From: JADGHX01 sp037200125
GTDB lineage: Bacteria > Pseudomonadota > Gammaproteobacteria > Steroidobacterales > Steroidobacteraceae
DNA: 64,000 nucleotides
Direction: 5' to 3'
Assembly: GCA_037200125.1 (NCBI GenBank)
Contig: JBBCGS010000006.1
Span: 620,001-684,000 of the forward strand
This document shows positions 44,072 through 51,934 of this stretch, in pieces. The position numbers and the translations under genes are program-made. A model generated the notes under the pieces. It saw only the letters and a list, made by a program, of their open reading frames with translations. It was not told the DNA's origin and made no database searches. Every line of letters begins with the position of its first letter. The stretch's first letter is position 1.

Positions 44072-44485
44072 TCAGAGCCCGTCCAGCGCCTTCTGGAAGC
44101 GATTGGCGTGCGAGCGCTCGGCCTTCGCCAGCGTCTCGAACCAGTCCGCGATTTCGGCGAAGCCTTCTTCGCGAGCGGACTTCGCCATGCCCGGGTACAT
44201 GTCGGTGTACTCGTGCGTCTCGCCGGCAATGGCGGCCTTCAGGTTCAGCTTGGTTTCGCCGATCGGCAGGCCCGTAGCCGGGTCTCCCACTGCCTCGAGG
44301 TACTCGAGGTGGCCGTGCGCATGGCCCGTCTCGCCTTCCGCAGTCGAGCGGAACACGGCAGAGACGTCATTGAAGCCTTCGACGTCGGCCTTGGCTGCGA
44401 AATAGAGATAACGACGGTTCGCCTGGCTTTCGCCAGCGAACGCATCCTTCAGATTCTGTTCGGTCTTGCTGCCTTTGAGATTCAC
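44072..44485 (-). CDS. Rubrerythrin (diiron domain only)
   Basis: A 137-residue ferritin-like peroxidase domain. The diiron ligands are in FAGESQANRRYLYFA, STAEGETGHAHGHLEYL (ExxH), AIAGETHEYTDMYPGMA and LAKAERSHANRFQ (ExxH). There is no C-terminal rubredoxin domain, so electrons must come from a separate protein, possibly through the neighbouring Fe-S protein. GTG start at 44485, preceded by AGGAG. A perfect TTAGA/TCTAA palindrome lies 73 bp upstream. Confidence 0.92.
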   Translation of the reverse strand: MNLKGSKTEQNLKDAFAGESQANRRYLYFAAKADVEGFNDVSAVFRSTAEGETGHAHGHLEYLEAVGDPATGLPIGETKLNLKAAIAGETHEYTDMYPGMAKSAREEGFAEIADWFETLAKAERSHANRFQKALDGL

Positions 44486-44557
44486 TGCCGTTTACTCCTG
44501 AATAAAAGCCTCAGCCATTGCTCATCGTGAGCGCCGGTTAGAAGCGCGATAGACCCG

Positions 44558-44572
44558 TTAGACTGGTTCTAA
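44558..44572. promoter_or_regulatory. 15-bp perfect palindrome in the rubrerythrin-xseB divergent region
   Basis: TTAGACTGGTTCTAA has 5-bp arms and a 5-base centre. It sits between two divergent genes, 73 bp before the rubrerythrin start and 93 bp before xseB. A role as an operator for a redox or iron regulator is inference from position. Confidence 0.5.
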
Positions 44573-44664
44573 GGTGGGGCGGAAGATTATGCCCCGCCTC
44601 GAAGGCCGTCAATGGCTGTAAAGTTGCGCAGGCGCGCGCACCGCCGTTGCAGGAGTCCGCTTTT

Positions 44665-44934
44665 TTGTCCCCGGTCAAAGATTCTCCCAAAGAACCCGAT
44701 TTCGAGCAGGCCTTGGCCGAGCTCGAGCAACTCGTCGAGCGCCTGGAGCGCGGCGACCAGCCCCTCGATGAAGCGCTGAAGACGTTCGAGCGCGGGGTGG
44801 CCCTCACCCGCCATTGCCAGACGTCGCTCAAGGCGGCCCAGCAGAAGGTCGAGATCCTCCTCAAGAAGAACGGTCAGGCGGAGCTGCAGCCCTTCGCGGG
44901 CACCGATGACGCGAGCAGCCTCGACGACGAATGA
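44665..44934 (+). CDS. xseB: Exodeoxyribonuclease VII small subunit
   Basis: An 89-residue coiled-coil subunit of exonuclease VII. It has DFEQALAELEQLVERLERGD and LDEALKTFERGVALTRHCQT, then LKAAQQKVEILLKK. I chose the TTG start at 44665, nine bases after AGGAG; the in-frame TTG at 44647 has no ribosome site. The stop overlaps ispA as ATGA, the usual xseB-ispA-dxs order. Confidence 0.93.
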   Translation: MSPVKDSPKEPDFEQALAELEQLVERLERGDQPLDEALKTFERGVALTRHCQTSLKAAQQKVEILLKKNGQAELQPFAGTDDASSLDDE

Positions 44935-45815
44935 AAGAAAAGCTGGCGCGTTACCAGGCGCGCATCGAGCAGGTGCTCGATCGCTGCCTCACCCTGCCCG
45001 ACTCCGGTACGTCTCGCCTGCGCGAAGGCATGCGTTACAGCGTGCTCGGCGGCGGCAAGCGGCTACGGCCAATCCTCGTTTACACGACGGGCGAAGCGCT
45101 GGGTGCGCCACTCGAACAGCTCGATGTGCCGGCGGCGGCCGTGGAGCTCGTGCACGTCTACAGTCTCGTGCACGACGACCTGCCGGCGATGGATGACGAC
45201 GACTTGCGTCGCGGCCGGCCCACGTGCCATCGCGCTTTCGACGAGGCCACCGCGATTCTCGTTGGCGACGCCTTGCAGGCGCTCGCGTTCGACGTGCTCG
45301 CGCACGATCACAGCGGCCCGCTGAACGCGGCCGCGCGGTTGCAGATGATCCGCATTCTGGCGTCGGCGAGCGGCACCAGCGGAATGGCGGGCGGGCAAGC
45401 GATCGACCTCGCCTCGGTGGGGCACACACTCACTGCGGAGGGCGTGGAGAACATGCATCGTCGGAAGACGGGCGCGCTCATCCAGTGCAGCGTGTTGCTG
45501 GGGGCAACTGCTGCGGGCCTTACCGAAGGGCCTCAGCTCGATGCCCTGAGAAAATTCGGTGCGGACATCGGGCTCGCCTTCCAGATCCAGGATGACATTC
45601 TCGACATCGAAGGTGAGACAGCGGTGATCGGCAAATCCGCCGGCGCGGACATCGCGCGCAACAAGCCCACCTATCCGAGCACGATCGGCCTGCCGGCGTC
45701 GCGCACGAAGGCGCAGGAGCTGTGTGATGGGGCGATCGCCGCGCTGGCGCCGATTGGCCCGGCGTCGGCGCCGCTGGTGGAGTTGGCACGCTACGTGGTG
45801 AGCCGCTCTCAATAG
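44931..45815 (+). CDS. ispA: Farnesyl diphosphate synthase
   Basis: A 294-residue short-chain trans-prenyltransferase. It has GGGKRLRPILVYTTGEALG, the first Asp-rich motif DDLPAMDDDDLRRG, GGQAIDLASVG, the Lys in MHRRKTGALI and the second Asp-rich motif QIQDDILDIEGE. Full length. The last three codons and the stop fall inside the first unit of a 41-bp tandem repeat. Confidence 0.95.
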   Translation: MKEKLARYQARIEQVLDRCLTLPDSGTSRLREGMRYSVLGGGKRLRPILVYTTGEALGAPLEQLDVPAAAVELVHVYSLVHDDLPAMDDDDLRRGRPTCHRAFDEATAILVGDALQALAFDVLAHDHSGPLNAAARLQMIRILASASGTSGMAGGQAIDLASVGHTLTAEGVENMHRRKTGALIQCSVLLGATAAGLTEGPQLDALRKFGADIGLAFQIQDDILDIEGETAVIGKSAGADIARNKPTYPSTIGLPASRTKAQELCDGAIAALAPIGPASAPLVELARYVVSRSQ

Positions 45816-45987
45816 TCACCCGAAAGCGCCAAGCGGCGATCCGTCGCTCTCAATAGTCACCTGAAGGCGCCAAGCGGCGATCCGCCGCTATCAGTAGTCA
45901 CCTGAAGGCGCCAGGCGGCGATCCGCCGCTCTCAGTAGTCACCCGAAAGCGCCCACCGGCGATCCGCCGCTATCAGCAAGCACCCGT
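45806..45987. repeat. 41-bp tandem repeat, four full copies and a partial fifth
   Basis: Unit starts are at 45806, 45847, 45888, 45929 and 45970, an exact 41-bp period. Units differ by only a few bases (CTCTCAATAGTCACC..., GCGGCGATCCGCCG...). Each has an internal GCGGC/GCCGC palindrome. The first unit includes the ispA stop codon; the array fills half of the ispA-dxs spacer. Confidence 0.95.
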
Positions 45988-46148
45988 GCGCCTGCGCGTC
46001 GCGCGCCCGCGCGCCCATTGCGGTATCGCCCTCTTTTGCCAGAATCGCTCGCAGCGCTCGTGGCTCTGTTTGCCCGGAAGCGACACTGTCGCGCGGCTGC
46101 GCCCGAATCAGCGAGGCGTGCCGCGCGGCCGGTGTACACTTGCGCGCA

Positions 46149-48047
46149 ATGGCCGGCCCGCCTGACAAATATCCGCTACTCGCGCGGATCGAATCTCCCC
46201 ACGACCTGAAGGGACTCACCGTTTCCGAGCTGCCGCAGCTCGCGACGGAGTTGCGGGACTTCCTCATTCAGAACGTCGCCACGCGCGGTGGGCATTTCGC
46301 GGCCGGGCTCGGCACCGTCGAGCTGACCATCGCGCTCCATTATGTCTACGAGACGCCCGACGATCGCGTCGTGTGGGACGTGGGTCATCAGGCCTATCCT
46401 CACAAAGTGCTCACCGGTCGCGGCGCCGAGCTGCACACCATCAAGCAACAGGGTGGGCTCGCGCCCTTCCCCTCGCGCGGCGAAAGCGAGTTCGACACGT
46501 TCGGCGTCGGGCACTCGAGCACCTCCATCAGCGCGGCGCTTGGCATGGCTGTCGCCAATGCGCGGCTCGGGAACAAGCATCGCGCGGTCGCGGTGATCGG
46601 CGATGGCGCGCTCACCGCCGGCATGGCATTCGAGGCGCTCAATCACGCGGGCTCGCTGCCGTACGACCTGCTCGTCGTGCTGAACGACAACGACATGTCG
46701 ATTTCGGAGAATGTCGGCGCGCTCTCCAACTATTTCGCCCGCGCATTGTCGGGCCGCGTGTACGCGCATCTGCGCGAAGGCGGCAAGAAAGTGCTGCGCG
46801 CGATGCCCACGGTGTGGGAGCTGGCACGGCGCTCCGAAGAGCACATGAAGGGCATGGTGCTCGCCGGCACGCTGTTCGAAGAGCTTGGTTTCAACTACAT
46901 CGGGCCCGTCGACGGGCACGATGTGAAGGCGCTCGTCAGCACGCTGAAGAACCTGCGCAAGCTGAAAGGGCCGCAGTTTCTGCACGTCGTCACGAAAAAG
47001 GGCAAGGGCTACGCGCCGGCGGAAGCCGACCCGATCAAGTGGCATGGCCCGGGCCCATTCGATCCGGTCAGCGGCACGATCTTCAAAGAGAAGAGCACGG
47101 GGCCGTCGTATTCGCAGATCTTCGGGCAATGGCTCTGCGACATGGCCGAGCGGGATGAGAAGATCATCGGCATCACGCCGGCGATGCGCGAGGGGTCGGG
47201 GCTCGTCGAGTTCTCCAAGAAGTTTCCCGATCGATATTTCGACGTCGCCATTGCCGAACAGCATGCGGTGACGTTCGCGGCGGGGCTTGCGACGGAAGGG
47301 TTGCGGCCGGTGGTGGCGATCTACTCCACCTTCCTTCAGCGCGCGTACGACCAGCTCATTCACGACGTCGCCCTGCAGAATCTGCCGGTCGTGTTCGCTA
47401 TTGATCGCGCGGGGCTCGTCGGCGGTGACGGGGCGACCCACCAGGGTAGCTACGACATTTCGTTCATGCGCTGTATCCCGAACCTTACGGTGATGGTGCC
47501 GGCGGATGAGAACGAGTGCCGGCAGATGCTCTATACCGCGAGCACGCTGAGCGGGCCGGCGGCTGTGCGGTACCCGCGCGGCACGGGACCGGGTACCCCT
47601 GTCTCGAAAGAGATGTCGGCGCTGCCGGTTGGCAAGGCGGAGATTCGGCGCGAGGGACGATCGGGGCTTGCCCTTCTAGCGTTCGGGCCGTTACTCGACT
47701 CGGCGCTCAAGATTGCCGAACGGCTGGATGCCACGGTTGTGAACATGCGGTTCGTCAAGCCGCTCGATGAGAACCTGGTGCTGAAGGTTGCGGCTCGGCA
47801 TCGGGCGCTGATTACGCTTGAAGAGAACGTGGTTGCCGGGGGCGCCGGGTCGGCCATCGGCGAGTTGCTTGCTTCGGAAGGCGTCGCGATGCCGCTGATG
47901 CATATCGGTATTCCGGATCGCTTTATCGAGCACGGGTCGCGGGAGGAATGCCTTACCGCCGCGGGGCTGGACTACGCCAGCGTGGCCGCTACCGTGGAGC
48001 ATTGGTGGGGGCTGCAACCCAAGGAACGCGCTGCGCGCGAAGCCTGA
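46149..48047 (+). CDS. dxs: 1-deoxy-D-xylulose-5-phosphate synthase
   Basis: A 632-residue thiamine diphosphate enzyme, first step of the MEP isoprenoid pathway. It has VVWDVGHQAYPHKVLTGR, RGESEFDTFGVGHSSTSISA, the TPP-binding VIGDGALTAGMAFEALNHAG and LNDNDMSISENVGALS, and the transketolase-like PDRYFDVAIAEQHAVTFAAG. ATG at 46149 was chosen over an in-frame TTG at 46140. A repeat element starts on the base after its stop. Confidence 0.97.
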   Translation: MAGPPDKYPLLARIESPHDLKGLTVSELPQLATELRDFLIQNVATRGGHFAAGLGTVELTIALHYVYETPDDRVVWDVGHQAYPHKVLTGRGAELHTIKQQGGLAPFPSRGESEFDTFGVGHSSTSISAALGMAVANARLGNKHRAVAVIGDGALTAGMAFEALNHAGSLPYDLLVVLNDNDMSISENVGALSNYFARALSGRVYAHLREGGKKVLRAMPTVWELARRSEEHMKGMVLAGTLFEELGFNYIGPVDGHDVKALVSTLKNLRKLKGPQFLHVVTKKGKGYAPAEADPIKWHGPGPFDPVSGTIFKEKSTGPSYSQIFGQWLCDMAERDEKIIGITPAMREGSGLVEFSKKFPDRYFDVAIAEQHAVTFAAGLATEGLRPVVAIYSTFLQRAYDQLIHDVALQNLPVVFAIDRAGLVGGDGATHQGSYDISFMRCIPNLTVMVPADENECRQMLYTASTLSGPAAVRYPRGTGPGTPVSKEMSALPVGKAEIRREGRSGLALLAFGPLLDSALKIAERLDATVVNMRFVKPLDENLVLKVAARHRALITLEENVVAGGAGSAIGELLASEGVAMPLMHIGIPDRFIEHGSREECLTAAGLDYASVAATVEHWWGLQPKERAAREA

Positions 48048-48261
48048 AGAGGCCCTCAATCGCCGGGCGGCTCGGAAGGCCGACGCCAGCGGCCAAGACA
48101 CCAGCGGCTGAGACGTCAGCAGCCGAGGTGCCCGCAGCCGAAGCGCCGGCAGCCGAAGCGCCGGCAGTCGAAGCGCCAGCAGCCAAGGCGCCGGCAGCGG
48201 AGTGCCGGCCTCCGAAGCGCCGGCGGCCGAGGCTAATCGGCGGCTGGGAAGAGATTGAGGG
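48048..48261. repeat. Composite repeat element with 15-bp tandem core
   Basis: The left end AGAGGCCCTCAATCGCCGGG matches the arm of the 57.4-kb element. The interior has at least five 15-bp units of the type AGCCGAAGCGCCGGC at 48121-48195, with two more diverged ones before. The right end has TAATCGGCGGCTGGG and AGATTGAGGG, a diverged inverted copy of the left arm. It lies directly after dxs. Confidence 0.75.
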
Positions 48262-48441
48262 TCAGCCCTCCAGCGGCGGAGAAATTGAAGGGGTCGCCTT
48301 TCGGGCCCGCACCGCGAACGGCGCAATGGCTCCTATCCCGAAATCGGGTTGAACAGCCCCGGCGCCACCACTACATTCGGACCTCAGCCTCGCCGGTCGT
48401 GCCGGAAAGGCCGACATAATCAGAAGGCCCCAGCATCGTCC

Positions 48442-49269
48442 ATGACCGATATCGCCACCCTCAAGCCCCGCCGCCCGGCCGCCACCGAGGTCGAAGACGT
48501 GCAGGGCCACGCGGACACGCGCCGCATCCCGATCAACCGCGTGGGCATCAAGGACATCGCCCACCCCGTGAAGGTGAAGGACCGCTCCGAAGGCGAGCAG
48601 CACACCATCGCAACGTTCAACATGTACGTGAACCTGCCGCACAACTTCAAAGGCACGCACATGTCGCGGTTCGTGGAGATCCTCCACGGCGAGCGCGAGA
48701 TCTCGGTCGAGTCCTTCCGCGCGATGCTCGAGAAAATGACGCATCGGCTGGAAGCGGACGCCGGCCACATCGAGATGAGCTTCCCGTTCTTCGTGATGAA
48801 GAAGGCGCCCGTCTCCGGTGTCGAAAGCCTCATGGACTACAAAGCGTCGCTCATCGGCGAGCAGAAGAACGGCAAAGCGGAAACGTGGATTCGCGTCGTG
48901 GTGCCGGTCACGAGCCTGTGCCCCTGCTCCAAGAAGATTTCCGAATACGGCGCGCACAACCAGCGTTCGCACGTGACCATCAAGGCGAAGCTGCGCAAGC
49001 ACATCTGGATCGAAGAGCTGATCGACGTCGCCGAGGATGAAGCCTCGTGCGAGCTCTTCGGCATCCTGAAGCGCCCGGACGAGAAGTACGTGACGGAACG
49101 CGCCTACGACAACCCGAAGTTCGTCGAGGACCTGGTGCGCGACGTCGCGAAGCGACTCAATGACGAAGACCGCATCGGGGCATATGTGGTGGAAGCGGAG
49201 AACTTCGAGTCCATCCACAACCACTCGGCGTATGCGCTCATCGAGCGCGATAAGGATGCTGAGAAGTAA
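48442..49269 (+). CDS. folE2: GTP cyclohydrolase FolE2
   Basis: A 275-residue type IB GTP cyclohydrolase, first step of folate and related pteridine synthesis. Motifs are RRIPINRVGIKDI, GTHMSRFVEILH, SFPFFVMKKAPVSG, VPVTSLCPCSKKISEYGAHNQRS (active-site Cys pair) and ENFESIHNHSAYA. ATG at 48442 is supported by the conserved N-terminal TDIATLKPRRP-type start. A CATAAT near 48413 may be a -10 box. FolE2 often replaces Zn-dependent FolE under zinc limitation; no Zur box is obvious here. Confidence 0.94.
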   Translation: MTDIATLKPRRPAATEVEDVQGHADTRRIPINRVGIKDIAHPVKVKDRSEGEQHTIATFNMYVNLPHNFKGTHMSRFVEILHGEREISVESFRAMLEKMTHRLEADAGHIEMSFPFFVMKKAPVSGVESLMDYKASLIGEQKNGKAETWIRVVVPVTSLCPCSKKISEYGAHNQRSHVTIKAKLRKHIWIEELIDVAEDEASCELFGILKRPDEKYVTERAYDNPKFVEDLVRDVAKRLNDEDRIGAYVVEAENFESIHNHSAYALIERDKDAEK

Positions 49270-49485
49270 CGCTGGCGTTGTAGAAACGATGGCGGCTCAT
49301 AACGCTGCCGCCTCAAGAAAAGCGCGCGCTCAGGGCTGTTTGCGGAGACAGTCTACGAGATGAGCGGCGCGGCCCCGCACTGCCATCAGCAGGGCACGAT
49401 CAACCTCGGCGGCGCGGCGCTGAAGAACAGGCGCAATCGATAACCGGGACACAAGCACTCCCTGCGCGCTGGCGTGTCCCGAATG

Positions 49486-50790
49486 CTACCGCGCGGGCTG
49501 CGGCGTCGTCTGCTCTTCGTGCGAAACGCTGGGGAGAAAGGCCGCCAGCAACCCCAGCAGCGGCAGGAACGCGCACACCTGATACACGAAAGTGATGCTT
49601 GTCAGATCCGCGAACTTGCCGAGCACTGCGGCCCCGACACCGCCCATGCCGAACGCGAATCCATAGAACAATCCCGCAACCGTGCCCGTGCGTCCCGGCA
49701 TCAACTCCTGCGCATAGACGACGATCGCCGGGAAAGCCGACGCGAGAATCACGCCGATCGGCACCGTCAGCACCGCCGTCCAGAACAGATTCGCGTGCGG
49801 CAGGATCAGCGTGAACGGCAGCACACCCAGAATCGAAACCCAGATGATGTACTTGCGCCCGATGCGATCGCCGATCGGCCCGCCGAGCACCGTGCCCGCC
49901 GCCACCGACCCGAGAAAGATGAACAGCAGCATCTGCGACTGCTGAACCGAAACGTGAAAGCGATCGATGAGATACAGCGTGTAGTAGCTGCTCAGGCTCG
50001 CCATGTAGAAGTACTTCGAGAAAATCAGCGCGAGCAGCACGCCAATAGCCACGCGAACTCGCGTGGGCTGTTCAGCGAGCAGCGATGTCCCGGACGGCTT
50101 CCGAATCTTGAGACGCGCAACGCCGTGGTTCTTGTACCAGTGGCCCACCTGCAGCAGTACGAACATCGCGAGCAGCGCCGCAGCCGAGAACCACACCACA
50201 CTCGACTGACCCCGCGGCAACACAATGAACGCCGCAAGCAGCGGCCCAATCGCCGAGCCCACGTTGCCTCCCACCTGGAAGACGGACTGCGCGAGCCCAT
50301 GCCGCCCGCCCGACGCCATGCGCGCAACGCGCGAAGACTCCGGATGGAATACGGAGGACCCGGTGCCGATGAGCGCAGCCGCGATCAGCAACATGCCGAA
50401 GTGTGTCGCGAACGCCAGCAGGACGAGCCCACAAAGCGTCGAACCCATCCCAATAGACAACGAATACGGGCGCGACTTGCGGTCCGTATACACACCCACG
50501 ATCGGCTGCAGCAGCGACGCTGTAACCTGGAACGTGAACGTCAGGAAGCCGATCTGCCCGAAGCTGAGCGCATAAGTGGTCTTCAGCATCGGATACAGCG
50601 CCGGCAGCAGCGACTGCATCATGTCGTTCAGCAGATGACAGAAGCTGATCGCGGCGAGGACGTTGAAGGCCGTGGTGGGGGCCGCAGCGGCAATCGAGCC
50701 GGCGGTGGCGGTGTTCTCTTTCACGCTGGGGCGGGAACCTGGAGTCCGAGGGAGACGGTCATCGTGCCATTTCTGGAATGGACGTCCCAT
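49486..50790 (-). CDS. MFS exporter of the fosmidomycin-resistance (Fsr) type
   Basis: A 434-residue, 12-helix major facilitator protein. The start of the transporter proper, AISFCHLLNDMMQSLLPALY, is characteristic of Fsr. Motif A appears in the first half as VGVYTDRKSRPYSL and in the second half as GGPIGDRIGRKYI. Other features: GTGSSVFHPESSRVARMASGG and FSKYFYMASLSSYYTLYLI. An alternative start is the GTG at 50724, since the first 22 residues are not hydrophobic and not conserved. The true substrate is unknown. Confidence 0.88.
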   Translation of the reverse strand: MGRPFQKWHDDRLPRTPGSRPSVKENTATAGSIAAAAPTTAFNVLAAISFCHLLNDMMQSLLPALYPMLKTTYALSFGQIGFLTFTFQVTASLLQPIVGVYTDRKSRPYSLSIGMGSTLCGLVLLAFATHFGMLLIAAALIGTGSSVFHPESSRVARMASGGRHGLAQSVFQVGGNVGSAIGPLLAAFIVLPRGQSSVVWFSAAALLAMFVLLQVGHWYKNHGVARLKIRKPSGTSLLAEQPTRVRVAIGVLLALIFSKYFYMASLSSYYTLYLIDRFHVSVQQSQMLLFIFLGSVAAGTVLGGPIGDRIGRKYIIWVSILGVLPFTLILPHANLFWTAVLTVPIGVILASAFPAIVVYAQELMPGRTGTVAGLFYGFAFGMGGVGAAVLGKFADLTSITFVYQVCAFLPLLGLLAAFLPSVSHEEQTTPQPAR

Positions 50791-50835
50791 CCGTCAGTCG
50801 AGGTATCGTGGGCAAGCGCGGCCGCCCCGGCTCTA

Positions 50836-50841
50836 TATAAT
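50836..50841 (+). promoter_or_regulatory. -10 box upstream of the small conserved ORF
   Basis: A perfect TATAAT lies 38 bp upstream of the GTG start at 50879. No good -35 hexamer is seen 16-18 bp further up, so it may rely on an activator or extended contacts. Confidence 0.5.
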
Positions 50842-50878
50842 CCGCCCTCCCCGTACGGTATTGACCGAAAGGTGCCCT

Positions 50879-51121
50879 GTGTCAGACGAAGAAATGCAGG
50901 CCGAGCTCCAGAAGCTGCGCGCCGAGAACGAGCTGCTCAAGAAATCCGGCCGCGGCAAGCTCGCCATGAAGGTGAGCGAAAAAGGCGGCTTGTCCGTGTA
51001 CGGCATGGGGCGGTTTCCCGTCACGTTGTACAAAGAGCAGTGGTTGAAGCTCCTGGACATGGGCGACGAGATCCGCGCGTTCATCGCCGCGAACCAGGAA
51101 TCGCTGAAGGCCAAGGAGTAG
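50879..51121 (+). CDS. Small conserved hypothetical protein
   Basis: An 80-residue protein with a charged N-terminal helix (EEMQAELQKLRAENELLKK, likely coiled coil), a conserved-looking core GGLSVYGMGRFPVTLYKEQW and a short C-terminal helix. No catalytic motif, no signal peptide. I have seen the MGRFPVTLY core in proteins of unknown function from related bacteria. GTG start at 50879, with a clear -10 upstream. Divergent from the Fsr-like exporter. Confidence 0.8.
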   Translation: MSDEEMQAELQKLRAENELLKKSGRGKLAMKVSEKGGLSVYGMGRFPVTLYKEQWLKLLDMGDEIRAFIAANQESLKAKE

Positions 51122-51134
51122 GCCCGCCGCCGGA

Positions 51135-51383
51135 TCAGTGCGCGATCAGCACCCGGTCGCCCGACACCCGGTCGACCGCCATGATCGCCCACCCACGGGC
51201 CGCTCAGGAACGCCACGCCGTCCGAGGGGCTCGCGTCCATCGCGAGGCAGCCGAACGGCACCGGACCTGTGCCCGTGGAGGTCTTTGCCACCGGGTCATA
51301 GCCCGAGATGATCCTCTGCGCGCCCGCAGGCAGCGCCGCGGAGAACAGGTTGCTCACCGCGCCGAGACGCGCACTCAGTGGAT
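51135..51383 (-). pseudogene. C-terminal beta-propeller gene fragment (minus strand)
   Basis: From about 51383 down to the stop at 51135 the minus strand reads LGAVSNLFSAALPAG, RIISGYDPVAKTSTGTGP, FLSGPW and then, after a shift, IMAVDRVSGDRVLIAH. The shift is explained by a duplicated CCCA at 51188-51196; without it the frame is continuous. The segment resembles a beta-propeller repeat protein end. No upstream part exists: the other strand holds a related fragment in the opposite direction. Confidence 0.6.
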
Positions 51384-51476
51384 CTCGTCACCGGCAACCG
51401 AACACAGATCGCGGATCTGAACTCCCGCGCGCCCGCCGTCAGCAACTCGAGGGCTATTGCCCGAGAAACGGCCTGA
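51363..51476 (+). pseudogene. Beta-propeller gene fragment (plus strand)
   Basis: The plus strand reads SVDLVTGNRTQIADLNSR and then SNSRAIARETA before a stop at 51474. The VDLVTGNRT pattern is a propeller-blade motif related to VDRVSGDRVLIAH in the minus-strand fragment next to it. Head-to-head placement suggests inversion inside a decayed gene or two decayed copies. Confidence 0.5.
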
Positions 51477-51900
51477 TATTCCGAAGTGCGCGGTCGACGT
51501 ATTCGTCTTTCTCGCCCACGGGCGCGACATAGCGGAGCGCGCTGTCGGCGGCTTCCATGCTATCGAGCCGCGCGATGACCCATGCGGCCAGATACTGGGA
51601 CGCCAAGCAGCCGCCCGCCGTGGCGAGATTTCCCTTCGCGTAGAAAGGCTGGTTCAGCACTTCCACTCCCGCCTCCTGCACCCACGGCTTAGTGATCGTG
51701 TCCGTGCAGGCGGGAATGCCATCGAGCAGGCCGAGCTTCGCCAGGATCAGCGCCCCCGAACACTGCGAACCCACTAGCTGCTTGCGCGGATCCAGATGCA
51801 GCGACGACATCAGTGCCGAGTCGGCAACGATCTCGCGCGTCTTGAGGCCGCTACCGACGATCACACAGTGCGCCAGCGTCAGCTCGCCGGCGCACTTGCG
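51454..51900 (-). pseudogene. DJ-1/PfpI family gene, 5' truncated
   Basis: The frame contains VIVGSGLKTREIVAD, QLVGSQCSGALILAKLGLLDG (nucleophile-elbow Cys) and TTAGGCLA-type ATAGGCLASQYLAAW, typical of the DJ-1/PfpI superfamily as seen in GlxA-like or isonitrile-hydratase-like proteins. The first 60 or so residues of the domain are missing; upstream sequence runs into the PIN-domain toxin gene. Probably non-functional, broken when the toxin-antitoxin module arrived. Confidence 0.6.
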
Positions 51901-51934
51901 GACGCGCGGGATGCGGTCCGAACCCTGCGTTAGA

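Noticed and set aside
45806..45987. Possible CRISPR array
   Set aside because: The 41-bp units are contiguous with no unique spacers, and no cas genes are seen.
47948..48352. 134-codon frame encoding Ala-Glu-Pro repeats
   Set aside because: It starts inside dxs in another frame and is explained by the 15-bp tandem units of the repeat element.
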